From: Nonlabens sp. Hel1_33_55 | GTDB lineage: Bacteria > Bacteroidota > Bacteroidia > Flavobacteriales > Flavobacteriaceae | Assembly (NCBI RefSeq): GCF_900101765.1 | Contig: NZ_LT627735.1 | Coordinates: 868,001-932,000, forward strand | Length of the DNA stretch: 64,000 nucleotides | Reading direction: 5' to 3' | Shown: piece after piece, positions 34,905-44,352 of the stretch | How positions within the stretch are numbered: position 1 is the stretch's first letter | Layout of the letters: the number at the start of each line of letters is the position of its first letter | The notes under the pieces: generated by a model | The model's database searches: none | What the model saw: the letters and a program-made list of their open reading frames with translations, nothing else | What the model was told of the DNA's origin: nothing | Made by a program: the position numbers and the translations under genes

Positions 34905-35924
34905 ATGAAATTTAAAGTGCAACAGATTGCAGATATTTTAGAGGGAACCGTGGTGGGCGATCCCAATATTGAAGTCAACAAACTGTCTAAAATTGAAGAA
35001 GGATCAACAGGCAGTCTTAGTTTTTTATCAAATCCTAAGTATACTTCCTATTTGTACTCCACAAAGGCTTCTGCAGTTATTGTAAATGAAAATTTTGTTG
35101 CAGAAAACGAGGTGTCATCGACACTTATCAAGGTGAAAGATTCTTATAAAGCATTCTCTAAATTGCTTGAATTCTATCAAGCTGCAAAACTTAATAAGAA
35201 TGGTGTCGAACAACCTAGTTTTATTCATGACAGCGTCAATTATAAAGACGATTTATATTTAGGTGCATTTAGTTATGTTGCAGAAAATGTAAAAATTGGA
35301 AATAACGTCAAGATATTTTCTAACGTTCATATTTCTGAGAATGTCACGATTGGTGATAATTGCGTGATTTATTCTGGTGCTAAGATTATGTCAGAATCTG
35401 TAATTGGCAATCATGTGATTATCAATTCTGGTTGTGTCATAGGTGCAGATGGTTTTGGCTTTTCACCCAATGATGATGGTAGTTATTCTAAAGTTCCGCA
35501 AATAGGAAATGTAATTATAGAAGACTACGTAGATATAGGTGCTTTAACAACAATCGATAGAGCCACATTAGGAAGTACGATAATTAGAAAAGGAGTGAAG
35601 CTTGACAATCAGATTCAAGTCGCTCACAATGTAGAAATAGGAGAAAATACAGTTATCGCCTCGCAAACTGGAATTGCAGGTAGTACAAAAATAGGTAAGA
35701 ATTGTAGGATTGGTGGTCAGGTTGGTGTAGCGGGACATCTTACAATAGGTGATAATGTTGGAATACAAGCGCAATCAGGAATTGGACGAAATATTAAATC
35801 CAACTCTAATATTCAAGGTTCTCCAGCATTTGATTATGGCGATTGGAATAGATCTTATGTGAATTTCAAAAACCTTCCGAAAATTGAAAAAAGAATAACA
35901 CAGTTAGAGAAAAATCACGCATAA
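34905..35924 (+). CDS. lpxD: UDP-3-O-acylglucosamine N-acyltransferase
   Basis: LpxD adds the N-linked hydroxyacyl chain in the third step of lipid A synthesis. The 339-residue protein has the N-terminal uridine-binding domain (KFKVQQIADILEGTVVGD) and a left-handed beta helix built from hexapeptide repeats. The catalytic His lies in LDNQIQVAHNVEIGENTVI. The end is a short helix. It is followed without gap by lpxC-fabZ, heading a rightward lipid A operon. Confidence 0.95.
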   Translation: MKFKVQQIADILEGTVVGDPNIEVNKLSKIEEGSTGSLSFLSNPKYTSYLYSTKASAVIVNENFVAENEVSSTLIKVKDSYKAFSKLLEFYQAAKLNKNGVEQPSFIHDSVNYKDDLYLGAFSYVAENVKIGNNVKIFSNVHISENVTIGDNCVIYSGAKIMSESVIGNHVIINSGCVIGADGFGFSPNDDGSYSKVPQIGNVIIEDYVDIGALTTIDRATLGSTIIRKGVKLDNQIQVAHNVEIGENTVIASQTGIAGSTKIGKNCRIGGQVGVAGHLTIGDNVGIQAQSGIGRNIKSNSNIQGSPAFDYGDWNRSYVNFKNLPKIEKRITQLEKNHA

Positions 35925-37325
35925 ATGACGGCAACAGAGTTTAAGCAAACAACCATTGAAAATGCCGTATCACTAAGCGGTGTAGGTTTACATACTGGAA
36001 AATCTGTAAATCTAAATTTTAAACCAGCACCAGCAGATCACGGTTATGCCTTTCAAAGAATTGATCTTGAAGGTGAGCCGGTTATTGAAGCTTTGGCGCA
36101 ATATGTGACCGATACCAAAAGAGGTACAACTCTTGACAAAAATGGTGTGCAAATCAATACTTGCGAGCATGTGTTAGCTGCCTTAGTAGGTTTAGAAATA
36201 GATAACTGTTTGATAGAAATAAACAGTAGTGAACCACCTATAATGGATGGGTCTTCTAAGTTTTTTGTAGAAGCATTAGAAAAAGCCGGTAAAGTTGAGC
36301 TTGAAGCACAACGTAAGGAATTTGTTGTGAATGAAGTTATTTCCTATAAAGATGAAGAAACAGGCAGCGAGATTCTTCTCATGCCCGCAGACTCCTATCA
36401 GATAACAACGATGGTGGATTTTGGAACGAAAGTTCTGGGAACGCAAAACGCCACTTTACAAAAGCTTTCAAACTTCAAGGATGATATAGCGAGCTCTAGA
36501 ACCTTTAGTTTTTTGCATGAGATTGAAATGTTATTGGAGCATGGTCTTATTCAAGGTGGCGATCTCAACAATGCGATCGTATATGTAGACAAAGAATTGT
36601 CTGAAAAGACAATGTCTAATTTAAAGAAAGCTTTCAACAAGGAAAACATTTCGGTTAAGCCTAATGGTATTCTTGATAATTTGACGTTGCATCATCCTAA
36701 CGAGGCCGCTAGACACAAACTGCTTGATGTTATAGGTGACCTAGCATTAGTAGGTTACAGAATTCGAGGAAAAGTAATAGCAACAAAACCAGGGCATTTT
36801 ATAAATACCCAATTTGCTAAAAAGCTTTCAAAACATATAAAGAAGGAGATCAGGGATAACGTTCCGCAGGTGGATATTCATCAGGAGCCTTTAATGGATA
36901 CGGTCAAAATCATGGAGGTTTTACCACATAGACCACCATTTCTTTTGGTAGATAAAATTTTTAAACTTACAGACACCCAGGTTATTGGTTTGAAGAATGT
37001 TACCATGAACGAACCGTTCTTTGTGGGTCACTTTCCAGGACAACCAGTTATGCCAGGTGTTTTAATAGTAGAGGCAATGGCGCAGAATGGTGGTATCCTA
37101 GTGTTGAGTACCGTACCTGATCCTGAAAATTATCTTACGTTTTTTATGAAAATGGATAATGTAAAATTCAAGCGCAAAGTTTCTCCGGGAGATACGCTTA
37201 TCTTTAAGGCAGAACTGATTAGCCCTATACGTAGAGGAATTGCCCATATGCAGGCTTATGCTTATGCAAATGGCGTTCTTTGCGCAGAAGCCGAACTCAT
37301 GGCTCAAATTTCTAAAGTCAAATAA
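35925..37325 (+). CDS. lpxC: bifunctional LpxC deacetylase / FabZ dehydratase
   Basis: A 466-residue fusion seen in Bacteroidota. Residues 1 to about 310 form LpxC, the zinc deacetylase that commits to lipid A (VGLHTGKSVNLNF, NTCEHVLAALVGLEIDN, LTLHHPNEAARHKLLDVIGD). The rest is FabZ, the hydroxyacyl-ACP dehydratase (MEVLPHRPPFLLVDKI, NEPFFVGHFPGQPVMPGVLIVEAMAQ). The fusion couples lipid A and fatty acid supply. The stop overlaps the lpxA ATG (TAATG). Confidence 0.97.
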   Translation: MTATEFKQTTIENAVSLSGVGLHTGKSVNLNFKPAPADHGYAFQRIDLEGEPVIEALAQYVTDTKRGTTLDKNGVQINTCEHVLAALVGLEIDNCLIEINSSEPPIMDGSSKFFVEALEKAGKVELEAQRKEFVVNEVISYKDEETGSEILLMPADSYQITTMVDFGTKVLGTQNATLQKLSNFKDDIASSRTFSFLHEIEMLLEHGLIQGGDLNNAIVYVDKELSEKTMSNLKKAFNKENISVKPNGILDNLTLHHPNEAARHKLLDVIGDLALVGYRIRGKVIATKPGHFINTQFAKKLSKHIKKEIRDNVPQVDIHQEPLMDTVKIMEVLPHRPPFLLVDKIFKLTDTQVIGLKNVTMNEPFFVGHFPGQPVMPGVLIVEAMAQNGGILVLSTVPDPENYLTFFMKMDNVKFKRKVSPGDTLIFKAELISPIRRGIAHMQAYAYANGVLCAEAELMAQISKVK

Positions 37326-38110
37326 TGAACCAACCACTAGCATACGTACATCCAGGAGCTAAAATCGCCAAGAATGTCGTTATTGAACCGTTTACTACTA
37401 TTCATAATGATGTTATCATTGGTGAAGGATCATGGATAGGTTCAAATGTGACCATCATGGAAGGTGCACGTATCGGTAAGAATGTGAGCATTTTTCCTGG
37501 CGCAGTGATATCTGCCATTCCACAAGATAAAAAATTCGATGATGAGGATACACAAACCATTATAGGTGACGGCACAACGATTAGAGAGTGCGTTACTATA
37601 AATAGAGGAACTACTGACAGGATGAAAACCATCATCGGGAAGAATTGTTGGATAATGGCTTATTGTCACATAGCTCATGACTGTGTTGTGGGTGACAATT
37701 GCATATTTTCAAATAACAGCACGTTAGCTGGACATATTACTGTTGGAGATCACGTGGTTTTGGCTGGTATGGCTGCCGTTCAGCAATTTTGCCAGGTAGG
37801 TAGTCACGCATTTGTAACTGGTGGGTCACTTGTCCGTAAAGATGTACCGCCATTTGTAAAGGCAGGTCGTGAGCCACTTAGCTATGTTGGAATCAACAGT
37901 GTAGGTTTGAGACGTCGTGGTTTCGAGTTAGAGAAGATCAGAGAAATCCAGGATATATTTAGAATCCTTTATCAAAAGAATTACAATGTGAGCCAAGCAG
38001 TGGAAATCATTGAAGCAGAAATGAGTGCAACTACAGAGCGCGACGAAATTTTAGAATTTATTAAAAACTCAAAACGAGGTATCATGAGAGGATACGTCGG
38101 TAGTAATTAA
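37325..38110 (+). CDS. lpxA: UDP-N-acetylglucosamine O-acyltransferase
   Basis: LpxA catalyses the first, reversible acylation of lipid A synthesis. The 261-residue protein is a hexapeptide beta helix with the catalytic His in MAYCHIAHDCVVGDNC and the family end blocks AGMAAVQQFCQVGSHAF and VGINSVGLRRRGF. Tightly packed between lpxC-fabZ and efp. Confidence 0.97.
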   Translation: MNQPLAYVHPGAKIAKNVVIEPFTTIHNDVIIGEGSWIGSNVTIMEGARIGKNVSIFPGAVISAIPQDKKFDDEDTQTIIGDGTTIRECVTINRGTTDRMKTIIGKNCWIMAYCHIAHDCVVGDNCIFSNNSTLAGHITVGDHVVLAGMAAVQQFCQVGSHAFVTGGSLVRKDVPPFVKAGREPLSYVGINSVGLRRRGFELEKIREIQDIFRILYQKNYNVSQAVEIIEAEMSATTERDEILEFIKNSKRGIMRGYVGSN

Positions 38111-38113
38111 CAT

Positions 38114-38680
38114 ATGGCATCAACAAGCGACATTAGAAAAGGATTGTGCATTAGGTACAACAACGATATTTATAAGATCATAGAATTCTTGCACGTTAAG
38201 CCTGGTAAAGGTCCAGCGTTTGTGAGAACTAAACTCAAAAGTGTAACGACTGGTAAAGTGCTGGACAATACATTTTCTGCAGGTCACAAGATTGAGGATA
38301 TTAGAGTAGAAAGTCAGAAATTCCAGTATTTATATAACGATGGTGAATGGTTTCACTTTATGAATACAGATGATTATTCACAAATCCGTTTGTTGGAAAA
38401 CTCATTGGACACGCCAGACTTGTTGAAAGAAGGTGAGAATGTAACCATCCAGATCAATACCGAGGATAATTCACCATTATCTGTTGACATGCCGCAGTAT
38501 GTCGTACTTGAAGTCACAGCAACTGAGCCTGGACTTAAGGGAAATACAGCTACAAACGCTACAAAACCTGCTACTGTAGAAACTGGAGCATCTGTGAATG
38601 TTCCTTTATTTATAAATGAAGGAGATATTATCCGCATTGATACAGAGAAAGGATCGTATCAAGAACGCATGAAGCAATAA
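38114..38680 (+). CDS. efp: translation elongation factor P
   Basis: EF-P relieves ribosome stalling at proline runs. The 188-residue protein has three beta domains; the modified loop is HVKPGKGPAFVRTK with the expected Lys. The end SVNVPLFINEGDIIRIDTEKGSYQER is canonical. It lies 3 nt after lpxA and directly before the second lpxD-like gene, as in many Flavobacteriia. Confidence 0.96.
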   Translation: MASTSDIRKGLCIRYNNDIYKIIEFLHVKPGKGPAFVRTKLKSVTTGKVLDNTFSAGHKIEDIRVESQKFQYLYNDGEWFHFMNTDDYSQIRLLENSLDTPDLLKEGENVTIQINTEDNSPLSVDMPQYVVLEVTATEPGLKGNTATNATKPATVETGASVNVPLFINEGDIIRIDTEKGSYQERMKQ

Positions 38681-39655
38681 TTGAAGTTTCCATCCACATA
38701 CAAGCTAAGTGAGATAGCAACTATTTTAGGTTGTGAGTTTGTTGGTGAACCAGATTTTCCCGTGACTGGTATGAACGAGATTCATGTTGTCACTCCTGGG
38801 GATATCGTTTTTGTGGATCACCCTAAATATTACGATAAAGCTTTGGCTAGTGCAGCCACGACTGTTTTAATCAACAAAAAGGTAGATTGTCCAGAAGGTA
38901 AAGCGTTGTTAATTTCAGACGATCCATTTCGGGATTTTAATGTATTGACAAAGAAGTTTAAACCGTTCACCGCTTTCGCGAAAGCGGAACAAACCTCATA
39001 CAAAGTTGGTAAAAACAGCATCATCCAGCCCAACACCTTTATTTCAAAAGATGTGGTAATTGGTGATAACTGCATAATTCATAGTAACGTATCCATCAAT
39101 AACGACTGTATCATAGGCGATAATGTTATTATCCATTCTGGAACCGTAATAGGTGCTGATGCTTTTTATTACAAAAAACGAGAATCTGGATATGACAAAT
39201 TATTGAGTAATGGACGTGTAGTGATTGAGGACAATGTAGAAATAGGAGCTCTTTGTTCGATTGATCGCGGTGTTACTGGAGATACTACTATAGGTTATGG
39301 GTCAAAACTAGACAATCAAGTCCAGATAGGTCATGATACAGTTTTGGGTAAACATGTGCTTATTGCTAGCCAGGTTGGGATTGCAGGCTGTGTTGTTATT
39401 GAAGATGAAGTGATTATTTGGGGTCAGGTTGGAATTACTAGCGGGATTACAATTGGCAAAAAAGCTGTCATATCTGGAAAAGCTGGCGTTAGCAAGTCAT
39501 TAGAGCCCAACAAAAGCTATTTTGGTATTCCTGCAGATGATTTTAGATCAAAGTATAAGGAGATAGCAGCGATTCGCCAGATTCCAGAATTGAAAAAAGA
39601 AATAGAAGAGTTAAAATCGAAAGCTAATCGGGACTTAAAGTCCTCTCAAATATAG
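38681..39655 (+). CDS. second LpxD-like acyltransferase
   Basis: A 324-residue paralog of LpxD with the N-terminal domain (KFPSTYKLSEIATILGCEF) and hexapeptide repeats. The active-site-like stretch is KLDNQVQIGHDTVLG, again with a His. It must begin at TTG directly after the efp stop, since the conserved N-terminus allows no later Met. Whether it acts in lipid A synthesis or on another sugar nucleotide is open. A palindrome copy encodes FTAFAKAEQ between the N-domain and the beta helix. Confidence 0.85.
   Translation: MKFPSTYKLSEIATILGCEFVGEPDFPVTGMNEIHVVTPGDIVFVDHPKYYDKALASAATTVLINKKVDCPEGKALLISDDPFRDFNVLTKKFKPFTAFAKAEQTSYKVGKNSIIQPNTFISKDVVIGDNCIIHSNVSINNDCIIGDNVIIHSGTVIGADAFYYKKRESGYDKLLSNGRVVIEDNVEIGALCSIDRGVTGDTTIGYGSKLDNQVQIGHDTVLGKHVLIASQVGIAGCVVIEDEVIIWGQVGITSGITIGKKAVISGKAGVSKSLEPNKSYFGIPADDFRSKYKEIAAIRQIPELKKEIEELKSKANRDLKSSQI
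38971..38986. repeat. 16-bp palindrome copy 12 (16/16)
   Basis: Exact copy in the lpxD-like gene, read as AFAKA at a domain linker. Confidence 0.95.
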
Positions 39656-39702
39656 AGGTCCCTTGAAATGAGCTTCTTAATATTGTAAATTGAATAAATA
39701 AG

Positions 39703-40074
39703 ATGTCAGCAGCGGCAAAAAAATTAGTACAATCATTCTTTGAATCAGATTCCTTTTCTAAAAAAGAGGTTTACGAACAGTTTGTTCATCCTGATTTGGA
39801 GGTGTATTGGCATTCTAGTACTGGTTATAACGTATATGATTTTGCTAGTTATTGGGAATTAATTGAATCTGCATCGTTATCTTATGAAAGTATTAGATAT
39901 GATGTAAGTCACATTCTTAGTGAAAAGGACGAAGTAGCTGTTAGATATACATTATACTCTAGAACTATTGAAAACCCAGGTGAAGAGGTTCCTATAGGCT
40001 ACTTCATAAGTATTTGGGAAGTCAAAGATGGAAAGCTGGCAACGTGTCATCAGACGAGTTATCCAGCAATTTAA
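39703..40074 (+). CDS. NTF2/SnoaL-like fold protein
   Basis: A 123-residue protein of the NTF2-like superfamily: an N-terminal helix pair (AAKKLVQSFFESDSF, YEQFVHPDLEVYWHS), then curved strands with AVRYTLYSRT and IGYFISIWEVKDGKL. Members are small enzymes or ligand-binding proteins; no function can be given. It lies between the second lpxD-like gene and sucD, probably in the same rightward transcript. Confidence 0.75.
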   Translation: MSAAAKKLVQSFFESDSFSKKEVYEQFVHPDLEVYWHSSTGYNVYDFASYWELIESASLSYESIRYDVSHILSEKDEVAVRYTLYSRTIENPGEEVPIGYFISIWEVKDGKLATCHQTSYPAI

Positions 40075-40106
40075 AATTTAATAATACTCAACTTAAAATT
40101 ATATAA

Positions 40107-40982
40107 ATGAGCGTTTTAGTAAACAAGGATTCTAAAATTATTGTTCAAGGATTCACAGGTAGTGAAGGAACATTCCATGCAGGTCAAATGATCGAGTATG
40201 GAACTAATGTTGTTGGTGGCGTGACGCCAGGAAAAGGTGGACAAAGCCATTTAGACAAGCCTGTTTTCAATACGGTTAAAGAAGCTGTAGATAGGGTAAG
40301 TGCAGACGTAACTATCATTTTCGTACCACCAGCTTTTGCTGCAGATGCAATTATGGAAGCTGCAGATGCAGGAATAAAGGTAATTATTACAATTACAGAA
40401 GGTATTCCTGTGGCAGATATGGTTAAAGCTGCAGACTATATCAAAAATAAAGATTGTAGACTAGTAGGTCCTAACTGTCCAGGTGTGATCACTCCAGGTG
40501 AAGCAAAGGTTGGTATCATGCCAGGATTTGTTTTCAAAAAAGGAAAAGTTGGAATCGTCTCCAAATCAGGAACTCTAACTTATGAAGCTTCTGACCAGGT
40601 AGTAAAGCAAGGTTTCGGAATTTCTACAGCGATTGGAATTGGTGGTGACCCAATTATTGGAACCACTACTAAAGATGCCATTGAGCTTTTCATGAATGAT
40701 CCAGAAACGGAAGCTATCGTTATGATAGGTGAGATAGGTGGTCAATTGGAAGCAGACGCTGCTAAATGGATCAAAGAAAATGGTAATAAAAAACCAGTGA
40801 TAGGATTTATTGCAGGAGAAACAGCACCTGCTGGTAGAACTATGGGACATGCTGGAGCTATCGTAGGTGGATCTGAAGATACTGCCCAGGCCAAAAAGAA
40901 AATAATGAGAGAATCTGGTATTCACGTAGTAGACTCTCCAGCCGAAATAGGTAAAAAAGTGGCAGAGGTACTTTCAAAATAG
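40107..40982 (+). CDS. sucD: succinyl-CoA synthetase alpha subunit
   Basis: The CoA-binding alpha subunit of succinate-CoA ligase, 291 residues. It has the opening VQGFTGSEGTFHAGQMIEYG, GPNCPGVITPGE, GIVSKSGTLTYEA, and the phosphorylated His in RTMGHAGAIVGG. The partner sucC is at 24615, not adjacent; two separate promoters must be balanced for subunit ratio. Confidence 0.97.
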   Translation: MSVLVNKDSKIIVQGFTGSEGTFHAGQMIEYGTNVVGGVTPGKGGQSHLDKPVFNTVKEAVDRVSADVTIIFVPPAFAADAIMEAADAGIKVIITITEGIPVADMVKAADYIKNKDCRLVGPNCPGVITPGEAKVGIMPGFVFKKGKVGIVSKSGTLTYEASDQVVKQGFGISTAIGIGGDPIIGTTTKDAIELFMNDPETEAIVMIGEIGGQLEADAAKWIKENGNKKPVIGFIAGETAPAGRTMGHAGAIVGGSEDTAQAKKKIMRESGIHVVDSPAEIGKKVAEVLSK

Positions 40983-41025
40983 TTTGAAAGTAACCTGTAG
41001 TCATAAATATTAAAATTTCCCCTTT

Positions 41026-41568
41026 ATGTCGAACTACAAAATAAGTGATGAAATTGCGGTAAAGATGAAACTTCATTACCAACAAGAGTATTCACAAACA
41101 TTGAAGAAGCTTGGAGAGCTGAAAGCTGTTCTCGATGAATTGTCTAATGTGGACACTGGTATTCCTGAATCACAATCTGTGGTGAGCGCTGAGAATATAT
41201 CACCGCAAAATGATCGCGGTAATCAGGTAACTCCATCAGAGAAGCCTAAGCGCAAGTACAAAAAGAAACCTGGTAGGAAATCTATCTGGGGAAAGTTCAT
41301 TTTGTCTCGACTCAAAGCCACTCGCACTCCCTTATCTTACGATGACATGACAAGTCATGCCATTGCAATAAAAAATCTAGAACCAACAGAGTTTGATAAA
41401 ATTCGTAAGAAAATAATAGCTTCTGCATTTGTGCTGCGAACCAAACAAGACAAGATTGATAATTTTGCCATTAAAGGTTCCAGAACAAAATACATGGGTC
41501 TTAAAGAATGGTACGAAAGAGAAGGTTTGCTTAAAGAGGAATATCGAACTAAAATAGTTACAAACTAG
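41026..41568 (+). CDS. hypothetical basic protein with possible winged-helix end
   Basis: A 180-residue protein: an N-terminal helical stretch (VKMKLHYQQEYSQTLKKLGEL), a basic linker (PKRKYKKKPGRKS), and a C-terminal part (IWGKFILSRLKATRTPLSYDDMTSHA) that reads like a winged-helix or HTH fold. DNA binding is inference. It directly abuts fabG (stop and ATG adjacent), so it is translated from the same transcript. Confidence 0.65.
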   Translation: MSNYKISDEIAVKMKLHYQQEYSQTLKKLGELKAVLDELSNVDTGIPESQSVVSAENISPQNDRGNQVTPSEKPKRKYKKKPGRKSIWGKFILSRLKATRTPLSYDDMTSHAIAIKNLEPTEFDKIRKKIIASAFVLRTKQDKIDNFAIKGSRTKYMGLKEWYEREGLLKEEYRTKIVTN

Positions 41569-42315
41569 ATGAAATTACTGGAAGGAAAAAATGCAATTAT
41601 AACCGGTGCAAGCCGCGGAATAGGTAGTGGTATAGCAAAAGTTTTTGCAGAAAATGGAGCCAACGTTGCCTTTACTTACAGCAGTTCTGAAGGTCCAGCA
41701 AAGGAGTTGGAAAAAGAGTTGCAGGAAATGGGAGTTACTGCCAAAGCCTACAAAAGTAACGCTGCAGATTTCAAGGAGTCACAAGAGCTAATCGATCAAG
41801 TAACAAAGGATTTTGAATCTATTGATATCCTTATTAATAATGCAGGTATCACTAAGGATAACCTATTGATGCGTATTAGTGAAGAAGATTTTGATAAGGT
41901 TATTGAAGTAAATTTGAAATCGGTATTTAATATGACTAAGGCCGTACAACGTACCATGCTCAAACAGCGTCACGGTAGTATCATAAATATGAGTAGTGTG
42001 GTAGGAGTTAAGGGAAATGCAGGTCAAACCAATTATGCAGCTAGTAAAGCAGGTATCATTGGGTTTACAAAGTCTGTTGCTCTTGAACTAGGTTCTAGAA
42101 ACATTAGATGTAATGCCATAGCTCCAGGATTTATCGAGACTGAAATGACTGGTGCACTCAATGAAGAAACAGTACAGAGTTGGAGAGAAGCAATACCACT
42201 CAAACGTGGCGGTACGCCAGAAGATGTTGCAAATGCTTGTGTCTTTCTTGCGAGTGACTTGAGTTCCTATGTGACTGGACAGACACTCCATGTGGATGGT
42301 GGCATGTTGACATAA
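41569..42315 (+). CDS. fabG: 3-oxoacyl-ACP reductase
   Basis: FabG reduces beta-ketoacyl-ACP with NADPH in fatty acid elongation. The 248-residue SDR has the loop TGASRGIGSG, NNAGITKDNLLMR (the FabG signature), the catalytic triad in MSSVVGVKGNAGQTNYAASKAG, and the end LASDLSSYVTGQTLHVDGGM. With FabZ upstream it ties this cluster to fatty acid synthesis. Confidence 0.95.
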   Translation: MKLLEGKNAIITGASRGIGSGIAKVFAENGANVAFTYSSSEGPAKELEKELQEMGVTAKAYKSNAADFKESQELIDQVTKDFESIDILINNAGITKDNLLMRISEEDFDKVIEVNLKSVFNMTKAVQRTMLKQRHGSIINMSSVVGVKGNAGQTNYAASKAGIIGFTKSVALELGSRNIRCNAIAPGFIETEMTGALNEETVQSWREAIPLKRGGTPEDVANACVFLASDLSSYVTGQTLHVDGGMLT

Positions 42316-42320
42316 CATAT

Positions 42321-44342
42321 ATGATGGTCTGGATCTGGTTGTTTATTGCAGTGATTGCTGCAATTGTAGTTGCACTGATTCAGTATGATTACTTATTTTC
42401 CAGCAGTAAAAAGAATAGAAAACCGTGGTTTGCCGTTTTAAGAGCGATCACGGTTTTTTGCGTTTTGCTCCTTTTTATTAGTCCTAAATTTGAGAGTCAA
42501 TCCTACAAAACAATAAGACCGCAATTGGTCCTAATGACTGACAACAGTCAATCGATTGAGAATCTAGAAGCGAGTAACCCATTAGAAATTGATCTGGAAC
42601 AGATACGAACAGATCCAGATCTCAATGAAAGATTTGAAATAGTCACTTATCAATTTGCAGAGGATATTTCATTATCAGACAGCCTCAATTTCAATGGAAC
42701 AGCTACCAATATTGCAAATGCCATTGATCAACCTCAAGAATTGTTGAGAGGTAGAAATAAGGCTATTGTTTTGATGACAGATGGCAATCAAACCTTAGGC
42801 AAGAACTATCGCTACACCAGTTTAGATCGCAATTCTCATCTCTATCCCATCGTTTATGGAGATACAACCAGATATCCAGACCTCAGGATCAATCAAGTGA
42901 ATGTGAATAGGTATAGTTATCTCAATAATGAATATCCAGTTGAAGTCTTTGTTAGCTATACCGGTCAAGCTGCCGTCAGTACAAATTTCAAGATTACAAA
43001 TGGGAATGCGGTTTTGCATCAGCAACGTTTGGAGTTTGATGCTGACAAAACATCTGCTGTCATCAATGTCCAGCTTAAGAGTAACTCCATTGGATTGCAG
43101 ATAATGGTGGCTCAAGTAGACCCAATCACCAGCGAGAAAAATATCACTAATAACCGTAGAGATTTTGCCGTCGAGGTGATCGATCAACAATCAAAAATAT
43201 TGATCCTAAGCAACATCGTACATCCTGATATTGCCGCTTTAAAGAAAGCTATTGAGTCCAATAGGCAGCGCAGCGTTGACATCATGAAAACCACAGATGC
43301 TTATGATATTAATGACTATAATCTAGTAATAATGTTTGGTTTGGATTCCGCTTTCGCGAAAGCGTACTCAACCATAAAAACTTTGCAAAAAAACACTTGG
43401 CTCATTTTAGGGCCTAAGCCGGATTTAGGATTTTTAAATCGCACTACAGCAGCTTTTCAGATTGAGAATTATCCGCAGCGAGATGACGTGCAGCCTATCT
43501 TGAATGATGCCTATCCAAACTTCAACCTTGAATCTTTTGACTTTGAAGATTATCCACCGGTGACAGCGCCTTTCGGTCAAATAACAGCTCGTGAGTCTTT
43601 ATCTGTTTTAATGTATAAGCAAATTGGTTCTGTAACTACAGATCAGCCCTTGTGGTTTACCTATGAAGATGGAACCAGTAAACACGCAGTTTTTACAGGA
43701 AGTGGTTTGTGGCGCTGGAGATCGCAAAGCTACTTACAAGAAAAAGACTTTAGAAACTTTGATGATCTGATCAATTCCCAGATACAGTTTTTGGCAAGTA
43801 ATAAAAAGAGGGATCGGTTGGATGTTGATTCTAGGACTTTTTATTTTGAGAATGATCGCATTTTGATTTCTGCACAGTATTTGAACCAAAACTATGAATT
43901 CATCTCAGATGGCGTGTTGAACATGCAGCTATCAAACGATGAAACCAATGAGCAGTTAGTCAGACCTTTTGTTCTTTCTAATAATACCTATCAAGTAGAC
44001 TTGAGCGGTCTACCTGCTGGAGATTACTCTTATACGGTAGAGGCTGCCAATGAAAATTTACGTAGATCTGGTGCGTTTTCCATATTAGAATTCAATATAG
44101 AAAAGCAATTTGTAAATGCTGACTATCAGTCTCTTCAATCAATCGCTACTGATCGACAGATATTTTACGGAAAGGAAACCGAAAAACTTAAGACCAAGTT
44201 ATTAAGTGATACCTTGCTACAAGATGTGGAAAGAAGCGAAACGACTTATGAATCGCTGATTGATTGGAAGGTTTTGTTAGCTATCATTTTACTACTACTT
44301 TCTGCGGAATGGTTCCTGAGAAAGTATAACGGATTAATTTAA
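42321..44342 (+). CDS. membrane protein with von Willebrand A-type domain
   Basis: A 673-residue inner-membrane protein conserved in Bacteroidota. Two membrane spans lie at the start (WLFIAVIAAIVVALI, VLRAITVFCVLLLFISP) and one near the end (WKVLLAIILLLLSAEWFL). Between them is a VWA-like domain with the metal-site sequence LMTDNSQSI (Asp74, Ser76, Ser78) and VLMTDGNQTLG. Function unknown. A palindrome copy encodes DSAFAKAYS. It starts 5 nt after fabG and precedes the prohibitin. Confidence 0.8.
   Translation: MMVWIWLFIAVIAAIVVALIQYDYLFSSSKKNRKPWFAVLRAITVFCVLLLFISPKFESQSYKTIRPQLVLMTDNSQSIENLEASNPLEIDLEQIRTDPDLNERFEIVTYQFAEDISLSDSLNFNGTATNIANAIDQPQELLRGRNKAIVLMTDGNQTLGKNYRYTSLDRNSHLYPIVYGDTTRYPDLRINQVNVNRYSYLNNEYPVEVFVSYTGQAAVSTNFKITNGNAVLHQQRLEFDADKTSAVINVQLKSNSIGLQIMVAQVDPITSEKNITNNRRDFAVEVIDQQSKILILSNIVHPDIAALKKAIESNRQRSVDIMKTTDAYDINDYNLVIMFGLDSAFAKAYSTIKTLQKNTWLILGPKPDLGFLNRTTAAFQIENYPQRDDVQPILNDAYPNFNLESFDFEDYPPVTAPFGQITARESLSVLMYKQIGSVTTDQPLWFTYEDGTSKHAVFTGSGLWRWRSQSYLQEKDFRNFDDLINSQIQFLASNKKRDRLDVDSRTFYFENDRILISAQYLNQNYEFISDGVLNMQLSNDETNEQLVRPFVLSNNTYQVDLSGLPAGDYSYTVEAANENLRRSGAFSILEFNIEKQFVNADYQSLQSIATDRQIFYGKETEKLKTKLLSDTLLQDVERSETTYESLIDWKVLLAIILLLLSAEWFLRKYNGLI
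43349..43364. repeat. 16-bp palindrome copy 13 (16/16)
   Basis: Exact copy in the VWA-protein gene, read as AFAKA. Confidence 0.95.
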
Positions 44343-44352
44343 AATATATATT

